Shown here: piece after piece, positions 7,965-8,327 of the stretch | Position numbering within the stretch: the first letter of the stretch is position 1 | Layout of the letters: every line of letters begins with the position of its first letter | Assembly: GCA_013214765.1 (NCBI GenBank) | Contig: JABSQD010000019.1 | Coordinates: forward strand, 1 to 8,327 | DNA: 8,327 nucleotides | Reading direction: 5' to 3' | DNA from: Mycoplasmataceae bacterium | GTDB taxonomy: Bacteria; Bacillota_I; Bacilli_A; Mycoplasmatales; Hepatoplasmataceae | The notes under the pieces: generated by a model | Databases searched by the model: none | What the model was told of the DNA's origin: nothing | Seen by the model: the letters and a program-made list of their open reading frames with translations, nothing else | Program-made: the position numbers and the translations under genes

Positions 7965-8291
7965 CTATTTTAATGTAATTATTTTAGTACTATTTTCCTT
8001 AATGTTTTTAATATTTTTTATATAAATATTTTTTTTTAAATCTGATTCAATATTCGAAACAAAAATTTTTGTAAACATAATATATTTAGGTTTAGAAAGT
8101 CTTAAAATATGTAAAGCTCCATCATTAATTTTTTTTATCAAAAGAATTATTTCTCATCCATTATTTGATAAAATATCAAAATAATTTCTCATTAATATTT
8201 TTTCATCAATTAATTTATTTTCAGAAACAATAATAATAAAATTATCTCTGATAACACTCGAAAGCAACCATGCAAATTGCCTTAAAAACCT
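7965..8291 (-). pseudogene. Short open frame resembling a degenerate EAL-domain fragment
   Basis: An open frame of about 108 codons, closed by TAA at 8292-8294 and TAG at 7965-7967. By eye its product follows the middle of the EAL (c-di-GMP phosphodiesterase) profile in order and spacing: IIIVSENKLID matches the 'EiTEs' strand, FDILSNNGWEIIL the next helix and strand, DGALHILRLSKPKYIMFTKI the 'GxxSLxxL...KID' segment, and VSNIESDLKK after it. The acidic DDFG is absent (KKIND instead), and both the EAL-motif strand upstream and the EGVE end downstream are missing. The resemblance begins before any good start: TTG at 8267 would give 100 aa, ATG at 8192 only 75 aa. One Trp is UGA, one UGG. I read it as a decayed gene; a small functional protein or a different family cannot be excluded. 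Confidence 0.4.
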
Positions 8292-8312
8292 TTAATAGTA
8301 ATATATAATAAA

Positions 8313-8318
8313 ATTATA
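8313..8318 (-). promoter_or_regulatory. Possible -10 box upstream of the EAL-like frame
   Basis: The minus strand has TATAAT here, about 20 nt before an AAAGG motif (8289-8293) and an AAGG motif (8280-8283). It could have served the open frame downstream or a lost gene. The flanking DNA is almost pure A/T, so chance occurrence is likely. Confidence 0.2.
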
Positions 8319-8327
8319 TATGATTAC

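Noticed and set aside
7965..8291. recO upstream of glyS, as found in some Firmicutes
   Set aside because: The translated frame shows none of the RecO N-terminal features (such as a start like MKGIILK) and fits an EAL fragment better.

Overview
The window is very AT-rich and every gene I can support lies on the minus strand. It reads correctly only if UGA is tryptophan: the five main genes have 22 in-frame UGA codons at Trp positions (for example both Trp of the sigma factor motif TYATWW) against a single UGG. That makes it a mollicute (Mycoplasma, Spiroplasma or Entomoplasma/Mesoplasma-like). I cannot place it more finely from sequence alone. Without translation table 4 the five genes look like more than a dozen fragments.

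In the direction of transcription (high to low coordinates) the layout is as follows. At 8291-7965 lies a short open frame that by eye resembles the middle of an EAL domain, with no good start and no catalytic end, probably a remnant. Next comes the macromolecular-synthesis cluster familiar from Firmicutes and Mollicutes: glyS (glycyl-tRNA synthetase, 7912-6554), dnaG (primase, 6564-4774, overlapping glyS by 11 bp) and rpoD (main sigma factor, 4746-3322). After it comes a fructose module: fruK (1-phosphofructokinase, 3247-2183) and fruA (fructose PTS EIIABC, 2074-41). FruA brings fructose in as fructose-1-phosphate, and FruK converts it to fructose-1,6-bisphosphate for glycolysis.

The most interesting point is fruK. 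It carries an extra N-terminal segment of about 45 residues that reads as a ribbon-helix-helix DNA-binding domain, joined in frame to a complete PfkB-type kinase. No fruR regulator is visible in the window. Both the fruK and the fruA promoter regions have a palindrome with TGTATA/TATACA half-sites whose downstream arm runs into the -10 box TATAAT. I infer, without proof, a sugar kinase that is its own operon repressor and senses its substrate directly.

A second pattern is that fruK, rpoD and glyS each have TATAAT only 9-10 nt before the ATG and no well-placed Shine-Dalgarno, suggesting near-leaderless mRNAs, whereas fruA has a clear AGAAAGGA site and a longer leader. I saw no tRNA, rRNA, CRISPR array, insertion sequence or convincing terminator, and no plus-strand gene.
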